Assembly: GCA_015099395.1 (NCBI GenBank)
Contig: AP024096.1
Coordinates: 868,001-932,000 of the forward strand
Source: Ktedonobacteria bacterium brp13
Lineage (GTDB): Bacteria > Chloroflexota > Ktedonobacteria > Ktedonobacterales > Ktedonobacteraceae
DNA length: 64,000 nt
Direction: 5' to 3'
The notes below the pieces were generated by a model. It was not told the origin of the DNA and did not search any database. It saw only the letters and a list, made by a program, of their open reading frames with translations. Below are positions 1-9,354 of this stretch, in pieces. Numbering within the stretch: the stretch's first letter is position 1; every line of letters starts with the position of its first letter. The translations under genes were made by a program, and so were the position numbers.

Positions 1-313
1 TTTCATTTCGCTATTGCGTATCTGGTCCGCTGTGCTGGCTGGTATGAATCGCATGCCATGGCGTTCTTTTCTGTTCTACAATGCGCTTGGTGGCATCGTC
101 TGGTCGCTCTATGTAGCTCTATTAGGGTATATCACGGGGCGATACTTTCATGACCATTTTAACCAGGTTGAGTGGGCCGCCAGAACAATTGGTTGGGTTG
201 GTCTGGCATTGATTGTGATTGGTGTGATTGTGGTGGTGGTTGTTTTCAGGGTACGACGCACGCGCCATGCCCGCCGTTTACACAGTGCATCTATGCGTCT
301 CCCCTCACGTTAA
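1..313 (+). CDS. DedA/SNARE-associated family membrane protein, C-terminal part
   Basis: The reading frame is already open at the left edge, so only the last ~104 residues are present. The visible part has the DedA-family signature: an Arg-rich stretch (FISLLRIWSAVLAGMNRMPW), then a hydrophobic segment with LGGIVWSLYVALLGY, and a final transmembrane helix ending in a basic tail (RVRRTRHARR). DedA-family proteins are polytopic membrane proteins linked to undecaprenyl-phosphate or phospholipid flipping and membrane homeostasis; the exact substrate cannot be read from this fragment. A TTG at 14 is possible as a start but lies inside the conserved domain, so the true start is outside the window. 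Confidence 0.8.
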   Translation, partial: FISLLRIWSAVLAGMNRMPWRSFLFYNALGGIVWSLYVALLGYITGRYFHDHFNQVEWAARTIGWVGLALIVIGVIVVVVVFRVRRTRHARRLHSASMRLPSR

Positions 314-389
314 CAGAAGAATTGCTTTAAATATACGACTTACTTTATAAGATACTGTATTTATTAAGAATTGAAACATTTGCACATTT

Positions 390-615
390 ATGTTGGCGGG
401 TGCATTACTGCTAACTATTGGACATCAAGTTCCTTTTACTCTGCTAGGTTTCTTTTGTGCTGGGCCGCGTTGCTGATATCGTCGGTTTGCGTCTGGCTTT
501 GACGTGTATCCTGTTCTTATTTACTGTGTGTATTGTTGTGCTTGTACTGGCACGCCACGCGGTTCGTTCTCATACTTCGCAGGAGCCACCAGTTGAGATT
601 ATTACTTTTGGATAA
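390..615 (+). pseudogene. MFS transporter C-terminal remnant, frameshifted
   Basis: Two short pieces in different frames together look like the end of a major facilitator protein. The first (from 390) encodes a helix-like stretch LAGALLLTIGHQVPFTLLGF. The second, in another frame and ending at 615, encodes LGRVADIVGLRLALT, then a hydrophobic segment and a polar tail. The G-R-x-x-D-x-x-G-x-R pattern is the typical inter-helix loop of MFS proteins. The two pieces are separated by a frameshift and there is no intact start, so this is read as a decayed gene. The short length makes the family call tentative. Confidence 0.4.
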
Positions 616-664
616 GAGAGCGATCTGACGATTGAATACGACTTGCGAACGTGCGCAAATATGC

Positions 665-695
665 GAGGCGAGCATCGGTGCTCGCCTCTTTTTTT
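665..695 (+). terminator. Rho-independent terminator
   Basis: A perfect 10-base-pair stem (GAGGCGAGCA / TGCTCGCCTC, 4-base loop) is followed by seven T residues. It closes the transporter remnant on the plus strand and faces the channel gene on the minus strand. Confidence 0.85.
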
Positions 696-761
696 GTATT
701 GTTTTTGTGTATCTTGCTCACTGATAGCGGGAAAGCACGAAACAATGGAGGTTCTATGGCT

Positions 762-1895
762 CTATTCGTGCCGTATAGCACGATCAATAGTGCGTGGTGT
801 TGATTGCAGAAAATGGTCCCAGGCGCTGGTCTGCCAATCGTCTACACGCTCACCGTTAACGGTCCATTCAGGGATCGGCATTAGCAGATGGTCGGATAGT
901 GAGACCAGGAATGGTTCATACATGTTACGGATTTCAGCCAGGTGTCGCTCGGCTGTCTCAGGGTTTGTGAAGTGGAGACCTGCAGCTTCAAGCTGACTGC
1001 GCAATACTTTGAAGTTTTCTGCGCTGAGTCTTTTGGTATTGGTGAGTGGTGGTGTACCGTAGGTTTGCGCTAGATCTACAGCGGTATGGCGTGCAATGGC
1101 GAAAGTGAACTTCATGGGTTTGACTGGAAGTCCTTCTATCCCCACCAGAGCTAGCGCACAGGTGTCGAGGAGCATCGTGAGTGCAGCCAGCCAGGATTGG
1201 CGTTCGTGTTGAGAACGATAGTAGTTCAGGACCGGATAAGAAATATGGCTCTCCAGAATCTCTCCACACCACTTCTCCCAATCACGTAAGAACTCGATAA
1301 GTTCGGTGGGAAAGCTTGTTTGTGCGTGTCGCGCGAGCAGCGTCACCGCCATAGGTGGCGAGCCAGCGCGCGCGTCGAGTAAAGAGATGCTGATTTCGCG
1401 TTTTGAGAATGATTGATAGAGGATAGGGACGTACCCAATAACCAGTGCGAGGAAGGCCAGTCCAAGTCCAGCTTCGATTGAAACAATCTCACGTGTTACA
1501 AATGTGAGAGGCGTAACGTCTCCTAAGCCAAGTGTCACAAAGGTTGTTCCACTCATATAGAGATAGGTGCCAAAATTGACAAAATGATCTGGTGTATTGA
1601 TCGGAGTTTTAATACCCCAATACAGGAGCGCAAAGCCGAGAATAAAAACAACTCCCCAGATACCAAGCAAGAACAGTAATGAGAGGGGGCCATAATACCC
1701 CAGGAACTGTTCACGCCGATTTCCCGGCTTCATGCGCCTGGCGATACCAGACCAGAGTAGCCAGGTTATTGAGTAGTAGAGTGAAGCTAAACGAAATTTC
1801 CGTGATATATGGCGTGGAAGGATAATGGTCTCAAAACCGTCTTGTGCTATCAGTAAAATTAAAAGTACACCAATGATGGCAGCGCCTATTTGCAT
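762..1895 (-). CDS. Two-pore-type potassium channel-like membrane protein
   Basis: 377 residues. Hydrophobic helices lie near residues 1-20, 35-50 and 70-95. A pore loop with TLGLGD at about 121-126 (the place of the K+ filter TVGYGD) is followed by a long helix, IVSIEAGLGLAFLALVIGYV. This matches the Ion_trans_2 pore module. The last ~200 residues are soluble and not recognised. The ATG at 1895 is chosen over an upstream ATG at 1925 because GAAAGGAA sits 6-8 bases before it. Filter substitutions (Leu for Tyr) make strict K+ selectivity uncertain. It stands alone, convergent with the preceding remnant. Confidence 0.75.
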   Translation of the reverse strand: MQIGAAIIGVLLILLIAQDGFETIILPRHISRKFRLASLYYSITWLLWSGIARRMKPGNRREQFLGYYGPLSLLFLLGIWGVVFILGFALLYWGIKTPINTPDHFVNFGTYLYMSGTTFVTLGLGDVTPLTFVTREIVSIEAGLGLAFLALVIGYVPILYQSFSKREISISLLDARAGSPPMAVTLLARHAQTSFPTELIEFLRDWEKWCGEILESHISYPVLNYYRSQHERQSWLAALTMLLDTCALALVGIEGLPVKPMKFTFAIARHTAVDLAQTYGTPPLTNTKRLSAENFKVLRSQLEAAGLHFTNPETAERHLAEIRNMYEPFLVSLSDHLLMPIPEWTVNGERVDDWQTSAWDHFLQSTPRTIDRAIRHE

Positions 1896-2193
1896 GTATG
1901 TTCCTTTCGGCCTGCGCCGTCCCAATGGGGCGCTAGTAGGTTGTAACAGTTACTGAGTTGACTTTGTGCTGACTCTGTATTGTATACGTCATTTATAGCA
2001 ATGTCCAGATCGTGATGTCTCGCTCATCATGGAACTGCCTCTCCCCTACTTTCGTCCCTTTACAACCGCTTTCTTGCTCATTCATTTGTCTCTTTGCAGT
2101 TGAGTTCAAGCATGTATATAATAGAATCTGAGAGAGTACGTGTGTATTCTCACGCATTCTTATACAAACGATGTAGATGGAGTAGCGTTTCTT

Positions 2194-3141
2194 ATGCAAA
2201 AAAAGAAATTTGGTAATACTGACATGCAGATTACCAGGATCGGTCTCGGTTGCTGGGCTATGGGTGGCGGAGCCTGGGGTTCGCAGGACGATAATGACTC
2301 GATTGCAGCTATCCATGAGGCCCTGGAGCAGGGTATCAACTGGATTGATACTGCGGCAATCTATGGTCAGGGCCGTTCCGAGGAGGTTGTGGGGCGTGCT
2401 TTGAAGGGTCGTTCAGAAAAACCCTATGTCTTTACCAAGTGTTCATTGCTTTGGGATGAGAATCGTAAAGTTTACAACTCTTTGCGGGCTGCGTCAGTAC
2501 GTAAAGAGGTTGAGGATAGCCTGCGCCGCTTGCAGGTCGATGTCATCGATCTTTATCAGATCCACTGGCCTAACCCGGCAGATGAGATTGAGGAAGGTTG
2601 GAGCACGCTGGCTAAACTGAAAGAAGAGGGTAAGGTCCGCAATATTGGACTCTCGAACTTCAGTGTCGAGCAGATGCAGCGTATGCAGGCTATTGCTCCT
2701 ATCAGTTCATTACAACCCCCCTACTCGATGGTGAAGCGCGACATCGAAAAAGAGATTCTACCTTTTTGTCTGGAGCATAATATCGGTGTTATTGTCTATT
2801 CGCCTATGCGTTCAGGACTGCTGACCGGAGCAATGACTGAAGAGCGCGTCAAGAATCTGGACAATGACGATTGGCGTAAGAATGATCCAGAGTTCAATCC
2901 ACCACGTCTGGAGCGTAATCAGCGTCTGGTCGCTCTCTTACAGGAGATTGGGAATGAGCATGGCGATGCTTCCCCTGGTGAGGTTGCAATTGCCTGGACT
3001 CTCCATCATCCGGCGGTAACCGCTGCTATCGTTGGTGCACGTCATCCTCGGCAAGTCAAGCGCAACAATGGTGCCGCAGACTTACAACTGAGCGATCGCG
3101 ATATCGAGCGCATCGAGACCTTCCTGCATCAAAATCCGTAA
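2194..3141 (+). CDS. Aldo/keto reductase
   Basis: 315 residues, full length for the AKR superfamily of NAD(P)H-dependent TIM-barrel oxidoreductases. The N-terminus MQKKKFGNTDMQITRIGLG is the usual first strand. The catalytic tetrad is visible: Asp in NWIDTAAIYG, Tyr in the same motif, Lys in KPYVFTKC and His in YQIHWPNP. The late motif AAIVGARHPRQV is the cofactor-binding region. The ATG at 2194 has GGAG 11 bases upstream; an in-frame ATG at 2140 would add 18 residues unlike the family. The substrate is not predictable. It is monocistronic, ended by the hairpin at 3224-3272. Confidence 0.9.
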   Translation: MQKKKFGNTDMQITRIGLGCWAMGGGAWGSQDDNDSIAAIHEALEQGINWIDTAAIYGQGRSEEVVGRALKGRSEKPYVFTKCSLLWDENRKVYNSLRAASVRKEVEDSLRRLQVDVIDLYQIHWPNPADEIEEGWSTLAKLKEEGKVRNIGLSNFSVEQMQRMQAIAPISSLQPPYSMVKRDIEKEILPFCLEHNIGVIVYSPMRSGLLTGAMTEERVKNLDNDDWRKNDPEFNPPRLERNQRLVALLQEIGNEHGDASPGEVAIAWTLHHPAVTAAIVGARHPRQVKRNNGAADLQLSDRDIERIETFLHQNP

Positions 3142-3223
3142 TTGTCTATTGCAGGATACTTATACATGTCGATAAAAAGATAGCACATGCCTGGAAGGTA
3201 CGACATAGTATAGAGATGTAGTA

Positions 3224-3272
3224 TAAAAGAGTGGATGAGCATAATCTTACATAGTGTTCATCCACTCTTTTA
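3224..3272. terminator. Bidirectional terminator hairpin
   Basis: A 15-base-pair perfect stem (TAAAAGAGTGGATGA / TCATCCACTCTTTTA) lies between the convergent aldo/keto reductase and Dps genes. The A/T ends of the stem provide U-rich tracts in both directions. Confidence 0.85.
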
Positions 3273-3279
3273 CGTTACT

Positions 3280-3834
3280 TTACTTGGTGTTGTCTAAGCC
3301 TTGAATGACTTCAAAGAGGAACCACTTGCGGCGTTCCGTGTTGTCGATGATGACTTCAAGTTCGCTCGCTGTAGCGTAATCGTTATGTTTGTTGCATACC
3401 TCGTGCGCGGCTCTCTGTGCCACTACGAGAAGCTGATTATCCGCCATCAGACGCTGTGCCATCTCGCCGGGCGGGACGAACTCGTTATTGTCATCCTCGA
3501 TGGTTTGTAACTGACTGATATGTGAGATGGAGCGAATTGTCGTGCCACCGACTCGGCGTACACGCTCAGCCAGGGTATCAGTGTCGCCAAAGATCTGGTC
3601 TGCCTGCTCATCAAACAGCAGATGATAGTCGCGGAAGTGGGATCCTGAAAGATGCCAATGGAAATTCTTGGTTTTTACATAAAGCGCGAAGGCGTCTGCG
3701 ATCAGTGGATTCAGCGCTTTTGTAATCTCCTGTACCGCCTCTGAACTGAGATCGGTAGTAGTTGCAAGCTCTTTGGATGCAGGTTTATATGTAGACACTT
3801 GGCTTTTACTTGTCACTTTTTCTTTGGAGACCAT
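3280..3834 (-). CDS. dps: DNA-protecting ferritin-like protein (Dps family)
   Basis: 184 residues. The Dps ferroxidase region is clear: KTKNFHWHLSGSHFRDYHLL followed by DEQADQIFGDTDTLAERVR, with the His, Asp and Glu ligands shared between subunits. The family forms dodecamers that oxidise and store iron with peroxide and can coat DNA. The N-terminal ~40 residues are Lys/Ser/Thr-rich and probably flexible, as in DNA-binding Dps proteins. The ATG at 3834 is preceded by AAAGGAG 11-12 bases upstream, which decides against the longer frame starting at 3894. It is a single gene, with its 3' end at the bidirectional terminator. Confidence 0.9.
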   Translation of the reverse strand: MVSKEKVTSKSQVSTYKPASKELATTTDLSSEAVQEITKALNPLIADAFALYVKTKNFHWHLSGSHFRDYHLLFDEQADQIFGDTDTLAERVRRVGGTTIRSISHISQLQTIEDDNNEFVPPGEMAQRLMADNQLLVVAQRAAHEVCNKHNDYATASELEVIIDNTERRKWFLFEVIQGLDNTK

Positions 3835-4075
3835 ACTGTTTCCGACTCCTTTCCTGGTGAATAACAGTCTCCACCATAGATACTTGAGATCCACGGAAGA
3901 GGAAAGTTTTCGTCAGGGTAATAGGTAACACTATGTAATTTTTGCTATTATGAGGCGTGTGTTTCTCTTTTCTGCTACGTCTCTAATCTTTATACGCATT
4001 GCGTCGCTAAACTGTGACAGGCCCCAATTATTTGCGGCAAGCGTCCGGCCTTGATATAGTGCTATACACACGTGT

Positions 4076-4399
4076 TTAAATATATGCGCTAAGCAGGCAA
4101 GAGACTGTGAGCGCTCCAGTAAAAACATAGAGAGCAGCCTGAGTAATCGGTAATACGTTGAGTACCCCATTGAGGTAGAGTCCGCAACATAGGAGGGTGC
4201 CTGCGATACTCTCCAACAAGAAGAGACGTATCCAGCGCTGGAGTAATGGCTGCAAGATCTGGGTTCCTGTAAGGTTGTGTGTAGTGCGGTAGATGAGTCG
4301 AGGACTCATGAAGAAGAGCACTCCACTTGTTGCGAAGGTGATGGTCTCGATAATTGTTTTCATGAGTGCGAAAAGCGGGTGAATATTAATAATCAACAT
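4076..4399 (-). CDS. Small hypothetical membrane protein
   Basis: 107 residues with about three hydrophobic helices (ETITFATSGVLFFMSP, LFLLESIAGTLLCCGLYL, and the C-terminal AALYVFTGALTVSCLLSAYI). No family is recognised. The ATG at 4399 has AGGAGG seven bases upstream, a very strong site that makes the gene credible despite its size; the longer frame to 4546 has no such support. It is divergent from the response regulator at 4608, so the two may share the intervening promoter region. Confidence 0.65.
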   Translation of the reverse strand: MLIINIHPLFALMKTIIETITFATSGVLFFMSPRLIYRTTHNLTGTQILQPLLQRWIRLFLLESIAGTLLCCGLYLNGVLNVLPITQAALYVFTGALTVSCLLSAYI

Positions 4400-4607
4400 G
4401 GGTACCTCCTGTTGCATGTCATTTTGTTTTCTTGTTCTGTTCTTAGCATAGCGTGTGTATGTCGTGGACGGATCGCATAAATGTCGCAATTTTGTCGCAG
4501 AACTCGCTTGTGAGTAGCTATAGTGGATAGGATTATGTATTTGCATGGAATTAGCAGGTATACTTTTATGTAAATGAGAATACCAGGACAGGGGTAATGA
4601 AAGAGTT

Positions 4608-5339
4608 ATGGCTACAATTTTACTTGTAGAAGACGAGGCCGATCTGGCTCAGATTGTACTACGTGAACTGGCTGCTGCCGGGTATACGACCGTCCATGCG
4701 CTTGATGGCATAGAGGCGTTACAAAAGCATGCACGTGAGCAGGTGGATCTGGTCATTCTAGATTGGATGTTGCCGCGCCTGGATGGTCTTGAGGTGCTAC
4801 GCCAATTGCGCCAGAACTCTGCTACTCCTGTACTGATGCTGACAGCACGGAGCGAAGAGATGGATCGTGTGATCGGTCTTGAGGTAGGTGCCGATGATTA
4901 TCTGACCAAGCCCTTCAGTGTGCGTGAGTTGATTGCTCGTGTGCGTGCATTGCTACGTAGGAATGAGTTGATCCGACAAACGCTGGCCGCTGATCGCAGC
5001 GATGCTGGTGAGATACTATTGCGTGGTCCTTTAATGCTGAATCCACAGACTCACATCGTGACGCTCTCAGGCTGTGAATTAGAGCTGAGTCCAACCGAGT
5101 TCTCGTTGTTACAGTTGTTGTTACGCAGCCCTGGCCGCGCATTTAGCCGTGTCTATCTGATCGAGACAATCTGGAGCGAGACGTATGTGGGTGGTGATCG
5201 CTCTGTCGACAATGCGGTGCTGCGTTTGCGTAAGAAGCTGGGTAGCGTTGGTGATGCGATTGAGACGGTCTGGGGTGTTGGTTATCGCCTTCGTCCAGAA
5301 TCAGCCACCCCGGTCACACAGGAGCAATGGCGTCGATGA
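4608..5339 (+). CDS. OmpR/PhoB-family DNA-binding response regulator
   Basis: 243 residues. Residues 1-120 form a receiver domain: acidic pair in LLVEDEADL, phospho-acceptor Asp in LVILDWMLPRLDG, conserved Thr in MLTARSEE and Lys in DDYLTKPF. Residues ~135-235 form the winged-helix DNA-binding domain (LSPTEFSLLQLLLRSPGRAF, ending in VWGVGYRLRP). The stop codon overlaps the start of the tandem histidine kinase by 13 bases, so the two are translationally coupled and almost certainly partners. The target genes are unknown; the neighbouring small membrane protein gene is divergent and a possible target. Confidence 0.93.
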   Translation: MATILLVEDEADLAQIVLRELAAAGYTTVHALDGIEALQKHAREQVDLVILDWMLPRLDGLEVLRQLRQNSATPVLMLTARSEEMDRVIGLEVGADDYLTKPFSVRELIARVRALLRRNELIRQTLAADRSDAGEILLRGPLMLNPQTHIVTLSGCELELSPTEFSLLQLLLRSPGRAFSRVYLIETIWSETYVGGDRSVDNAVLRLRKKLGSVGDAIETVWGVGYRLRPESATPVTQEQWRR

Positions 5340-8300
5340 GGCCATCATTCTTACACGACAGGCATGCAGGCCAAACACAGCAGGCATCTCAAACAGATAT
5401 ATTATGGCATCTGGGGCGTCGTATTGTAAAGCCACGCCTCTATAGTATACCTGCGCCCAGGGCATTAGTTGAGAGTATAGCTGTGCAGGCTGGCTTTATT
5501 CTGCCAGGCATGTTCTATATTATAGGGAATGTGCATAATGTGTATACTGTGCACACTCTGCTGTATCTTCCAAGATGGAATGGTTCAGATATCATTGGCT
5601 ACTTGCTCATGCTATGCAATATCTCCTCATGCCTCTGGTTTAGCTTACGCTGGCGCTTGCGTCCTCCTCTACGTTCGCGTTGGCGGCAAGTGCTGCTCGA
5701 AACTGCTATCTACTGTCTGTTCATTGCTGAAGTACTGATCTGCAATCTCGTGACGTATGGGTTGCTTGTATTGTACAGTCAACTTTCGACAGTGCATGCT
5801 TATGATATTCCATATTCCATCATTGCTATATTTCCGCTGGTGCTGATCCCTTGCTTGTTCCTGTTTCGCATGGGTATCCATTTTTTTAAACATTGGAATC
5901 GCTTGCGACGTACATATCTGCGCTGGGCTCTATCACACGCTCATATGATGGTGATCCTGATCTGTGTAGGTGTGATGGGTCTGGTGGGAACTATTATCTT
6001 GTTTGCTTTATCTGCAATGCAGGTTGGTCATTACGATTTCGTACTTGCATTTACTGTCTTTCTATTGATACTTATGTCGCTGACTGGAATTGTCTTGCTG
6101 TGTATGCTGCCTATTTCTATCTTGCTCTCAACATTCTTTACGCGCCGTCTGATTCGCCGTATCAACAAATTAACTATGGCGACCAGTAGTGTGCGTGGTG
6201 GTGATTATAGCGTGCGTATTGCTCCCGATGGCATGGATGAGATTGCGTGTTTGCAGAGTGACTTTAATGCAATGGCAATCGATCTGGAGCAGACGATGCA
6301 TGATCTAAAGGAGGAGCGTGATAACGTAGAGACGTTATTGCATGCTCGCCGTGAGTTGATCGCCAATGCCTCGCATGAGTTGCGTACTCCGGTTGCTACT
6401 GTACGCAGTTATCTGGAGTCGATGACGATGGGGAGCCAGGTCGGGCAGCAAGCCGAGGTGTTGTATCAGGATATGCAGGTGATGGAGCAACAGGTGATCC
6501 ATCTTCAGACATTGATTAATGATCTGTTTATGCTTTCAAAGGCTGAGGTGGGTCACCTGGAGACACGCTGTGTGCCTACGGATCTGGTACCGGTTGTTCA
6601 GCGCGTGGTTGATGCAGTGGCTCCTATGGCCTGGCGTGGTAGGCGCGTTGAGGTGCTCTGCAATGTGGGTGGTCCTGAGTCTGCTCCATCTTTCCCGCAG
6701 GCGATTGTGGATGGTAATCGCCTGGAGCAGATCTTGCATAATCTAATTCACAATGGTATTCGTCATACATCTCCGGGTGGCATTATCGCCGTAAGTCTGA
6801 GGTGTGAGGATGAGTGGATGGTGCTTGAGGTGAATGATACCGGAGAAGGTATCGCTGCCGATGAGCTACCACGGATCTGGGAGCGCTTCTATCGAGTCAG
6901 GAATGCCAGCAACCAACCAGGGAACGGGACGGGTCTGGGGTTGGCGATTGTGAAAGAACTGACCGAGACGATGGGTGGCTCTGTCGATGTTGCGAGTGAG
7001 CCTGGAGAGGGGACGTGCTTCTCTATTCGTTTCCCTGTGACTCAGGCGCGACGTGCTGAACAAGTTGAGCCTCCCGCTTATACGGCTGTAGTCGATGCTG
7101 GCTTGCTGCCGACGGGAGCGCGACCAATAGAAGTATGTGAAGAGCGGGATGTCATTGTTTCGCCATTCACTATGCCCGTCGGAAATTGCTGGTACCATAC
7201 CATCTATCGAACTCTAACCGGATTTGCGTTGAGCGTGACTGCGTGGCGTGCCCTGCTTGAGATGCTTGTTGTACTGCTGGTCCTGGGTTGTCTTACATGG
7301 TTGGGTATAGGCATTGGGTATGGTAGTGCTATATTGCACCTTTTTGTTGTTGCTTATTGTGGCTGCAGTTGGGTCTGTTTGACTTTTCGTTGGCGTCTGA
7401 AGCGAGCCGCACAATCATATACACGGGCATTGTTGCATGAAATGGGGATGTTTGCTACTTACTCATGTGTGCTTACAGGCAGTCTTGTTCTCTGGGTCTA
7501 TGCGTTGCTTTACGGGCATCCGAGTATCAATGTTATTAAGTTTAATACGATTATAGTAGTATGCGTTGTCTTTGCGCTATTGACTAGCTGCGCTTTTTTT
7601 GTAACTCGCATCGGTCTCTATCTACTTAGTGGCTGGAATAGGTTGCGCCAGACCCGTTTACGCTGGACCTTCACGCATATGCATCTGATGGCAGTGGTGA
7701 TCGGTTCTGGTATCATTAGCTCTCTTGTGATTGTTGTTCAAATCGTGCGCCTGAGCTTTAGTATCTTTGAGCGCCCTTTTACATCATCGCCATTCGCTGT
7801 TATTTTTGCATTGTGTCTGATGGCCTGTTTGACGTTTGTGGCGTTGATCATTGTTCTTCCGCCGTCGATGCTTGCTTCAATCCTCTTCTCACGGCGTATC
7901 ACAAAACGTATTGAAGACCTTGCGAGTGCGACCAGTGCTTTACGCGCAGGAAATTACGAGATTCATATTCAGGTTGATGGTCAAGATGAGATTGCTCGTT
8001 TACAGGACGACTTTAATATGATGGCCCGTGCGCTGGAGACGACGATGCGCGATCTGAAAGCTGAGCGCGATAATGTAAAGACGCTCCTGGAGGCACGCCG
8101 CGAATTGATCGCTACTGTCTCGCATGAGCTACGCACTCCGGTTGCAACGGTACGTAGTTACCTTGAAGTGACGCTATGTAACTGGCAGGATGCAGAGCCT
8201 TCGGCTTCATTCTATACGGATCTAACAACCATGCTGCAGCAGGTGGTGCGCCTGCAAACGTTGATCAATGACCTCTTTACGCTGGCTCGTGCAGAGGTTG

Positions 8301-8821
8301 GGCATCTGGAGATGCGCTGTCAGCCAACGACTATCTTCCCAATTATGCAACATGTTGTGGCGGCAAGCGCGCCGATAGCCTGGCGCGGAAGTCGCGTCGA
8401 GGTGCTGGTCGATGATGTTACAGAGGCGGCATCGCTGGTGATGGCAGCCATCGATGCCCAACGACTGGAGCAGATTCTTTATAACCTGGTACATAATGCG
8501 ATTCGACATACGCAACCTGGAGGTATTGTTGTGCTAGGTGTTTGTATAGAAGGTCCAATCGTGCTATTGCAGGTAAAAGATACAGGCGAAGGGATTGCTG
8601 CCGAAGAGTTAATACGGATCTGGGAGCGTTTTTATCAGGCGCACACACACTCTTCACAACTGAGCAGCGGTAGCGGATTGGGGCTTGCTATCGTGAAGGA
8701 ACTAACCGAAGCCATGGGTGGTACAGTTGCTGTTGAGAGTACGCTCGGTGAAGGTTCGTGCTTTTCACTATGTTTTCCACTTATTCCTAGCTATCCCATG
8801 CCGATGGTTAATTACGTATAG
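5327..8821 (+). CDS. Tandem double sensor histidine kinase in one polypeptide
   Basis: 1164 residues, about twice the usual length. First unit (~1-590): roughly six membrane helices, a HAMP domain after STFFTRRLIRRI, a HisKA box with NASHELRTPVATVRS (phospho-acceptor His350), then a HATPase_c domain with N box LEQILHNLIHNGIRH, G1 NDTGEGIA and G2 GTGLGLAI. Second unit (~640-1164): again membrane helices, HAMP, HisKA with TVSHELRTPVATVRS (His933), N box LEQILYNLVHNAIRH, G1 DTGEGIA and G2 GSGLGLAI. Both units retain all catalytic boxes, and the linker stays in frame without a stop. The helix-flanking motif WNRLRRTYLRW / WNRLRQTRLRW occurs in both, so the halves arose by duplication. AGGAG lies just before the ATG, inside the response regulator gene. 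No extracellular sensor domain is visible, so sensing may be intramembrane. Confidence 0.92.
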   Translation: MASMRPSFLHDRHAGQTQQASQTDILWHLGRRIVKPRLYSIPAPRALVESIAVQAGFILPGMFYIIGNVHNVYTVHTLLYLPRWNGSDIIGYLLMLCNISSCLWFSLRWRLRPPLRSRWRQVLLETAIYCLFIAEVLICNLVTYGLLVLYSQLSTVHAYDIPYSIIAIFPLVLIPCLFLFRMGIHFFKHWNRLRRTYLRWALSHAHMMVILICVGVMGLVGTIILFALSAMQVGHYDFVLAFTVFLLILMSLTGIVLLCMLPISILLSTFFTRRLIRRINKLTMATSSVRGGDYSVRIAPDGMDEIACLQSDFNAMAIDLEQTMHDLKEERDNVETLLHARRELIANASHELRTPVATVRSYLESMTMGSQVGQQAEVLYQDMQVMEQQVIHLQTLINDLFMLSKAEVGHLETRCVPTDLVPVVQRVVDAVAPMAWRGRRVEVLCNVGGPESAPSFPQAIVDGNRLEQILHNLIHNGIRHTSPGGIIAVSLRCEDEWMVLEVNDTGEGIAADELPRIWERFYRVRNASNQPGNGTGLGLAIVKELTETMGGSVDVASEPGEGTCFSIRFPVTQARRAEQVEPPAYTAVVDAGLLPTGARPIEVCEERDVIVSPFTMPVGNCWYHTIYRTLTGFALSVTAWRALLEMLVVLLVLGCLTWLGIGIGYGSAILHLFVVAYCGCSWVCLTFRWRLKRAAQSYTRALLHEMGMFATYSCVLTGSLVLWVYALLYGHPSINVIKFNTIIVVCVVFALLTSCAFFVTRIGLYLLSGWNRLRQTRLRWTFTHMHLMAVVIGSGIISSLVIVVQIVRLSFSIFERPFTSSPFAVIFALCLMACLTFVALIIVLPPSMLASILFSRRITKRIEDLASATSALRAGNYEIHIQVDGQDEIARLQDDFNMMARALETTMRDLKAERDNVKTLLEARRELIATVSHELRTPVATVRSYLEVTLCNWQDAEPSASFYTDLTTMLQQVVRLQTLINDLFTLARAEVGHLEMRCQPTTIFPIMQHVVAASAPIAWRGSRVEVLVDDVTEAASLVMAAIDAQRLEQILYNLVHNAIRHTQPGGIVVLGVCIEGPIVLLQVKDTGEGIAAEELIRIWERFYQAHTHSSQLSSGSGLGLAIVKELTEAMGGTVAVESTLGEGSCFSLCFPLIPSYPMPMVNYV

Positions 8822-9354
8822 CGCATCAGAAAACCAGGAGTAGAGCTATATGTGACCTCTGTAGCGTGCTAAAAGTTGATGAAACAATCTGGTAAAGGGA
8901 TACGTTATTATAAGCATGCACATAAAAGCCCATATGCGAAACAAGAATACACTATTTCATCATACTTGCTTGTAGAAATACAATAATCTATTCGGGCTAA
9001 TGACTTGCTTTGTACGCATGAGCTAGGTAAGATTATTGATAGGTATATATTTAATTATGTGTATAGGCTATGATACGTTTTTTTCTAAGAAAGAAAGGAT
9101 ACGACATGGCCTCTGATATGAAGATCTGTAACGAAAGTCCATAATAGGCAAAGTTAAGAGTAGAAATGGATTGGTGCATCAGCGTTTTTGCGACGTTGCT
9201 TGGTTTCTTGCTCTCCATCTATTTTATCGTATGGCAATTCTGTACAAAGAATTTGACCTCTTTATGAGTACTCTTTTTCCTCCTATTATGTTCGATTTTG
9301 TGTAAGAAAGGGTAACATTACTTCTCATACAGAGTTTTGTTGGTACACACACAA
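8822..9354. other. Intergenic stretch with two tiny open frames
   Basis: AT-rich spacer. GAAAGGA followed by ATG at 9106 opens a 12-codon frame ending at 9144. In the same frame after two stops, an ATG at 9166 opens a 33-codon hydrophobic frame ending at 9267 (contains FATLLGFLLSIYFIVWQF). These may be a decayed membrane gene or small peptides. No clear terminator for the kinase operon was seen. Confidence 0.3.

Noticed and set aside
3931..4170. 79-codon minus-strand frame
   Set aside because: It overlaps the 3' part of the supported small membrane protein gene (4076-4399) in another frame and has no ribosome site.
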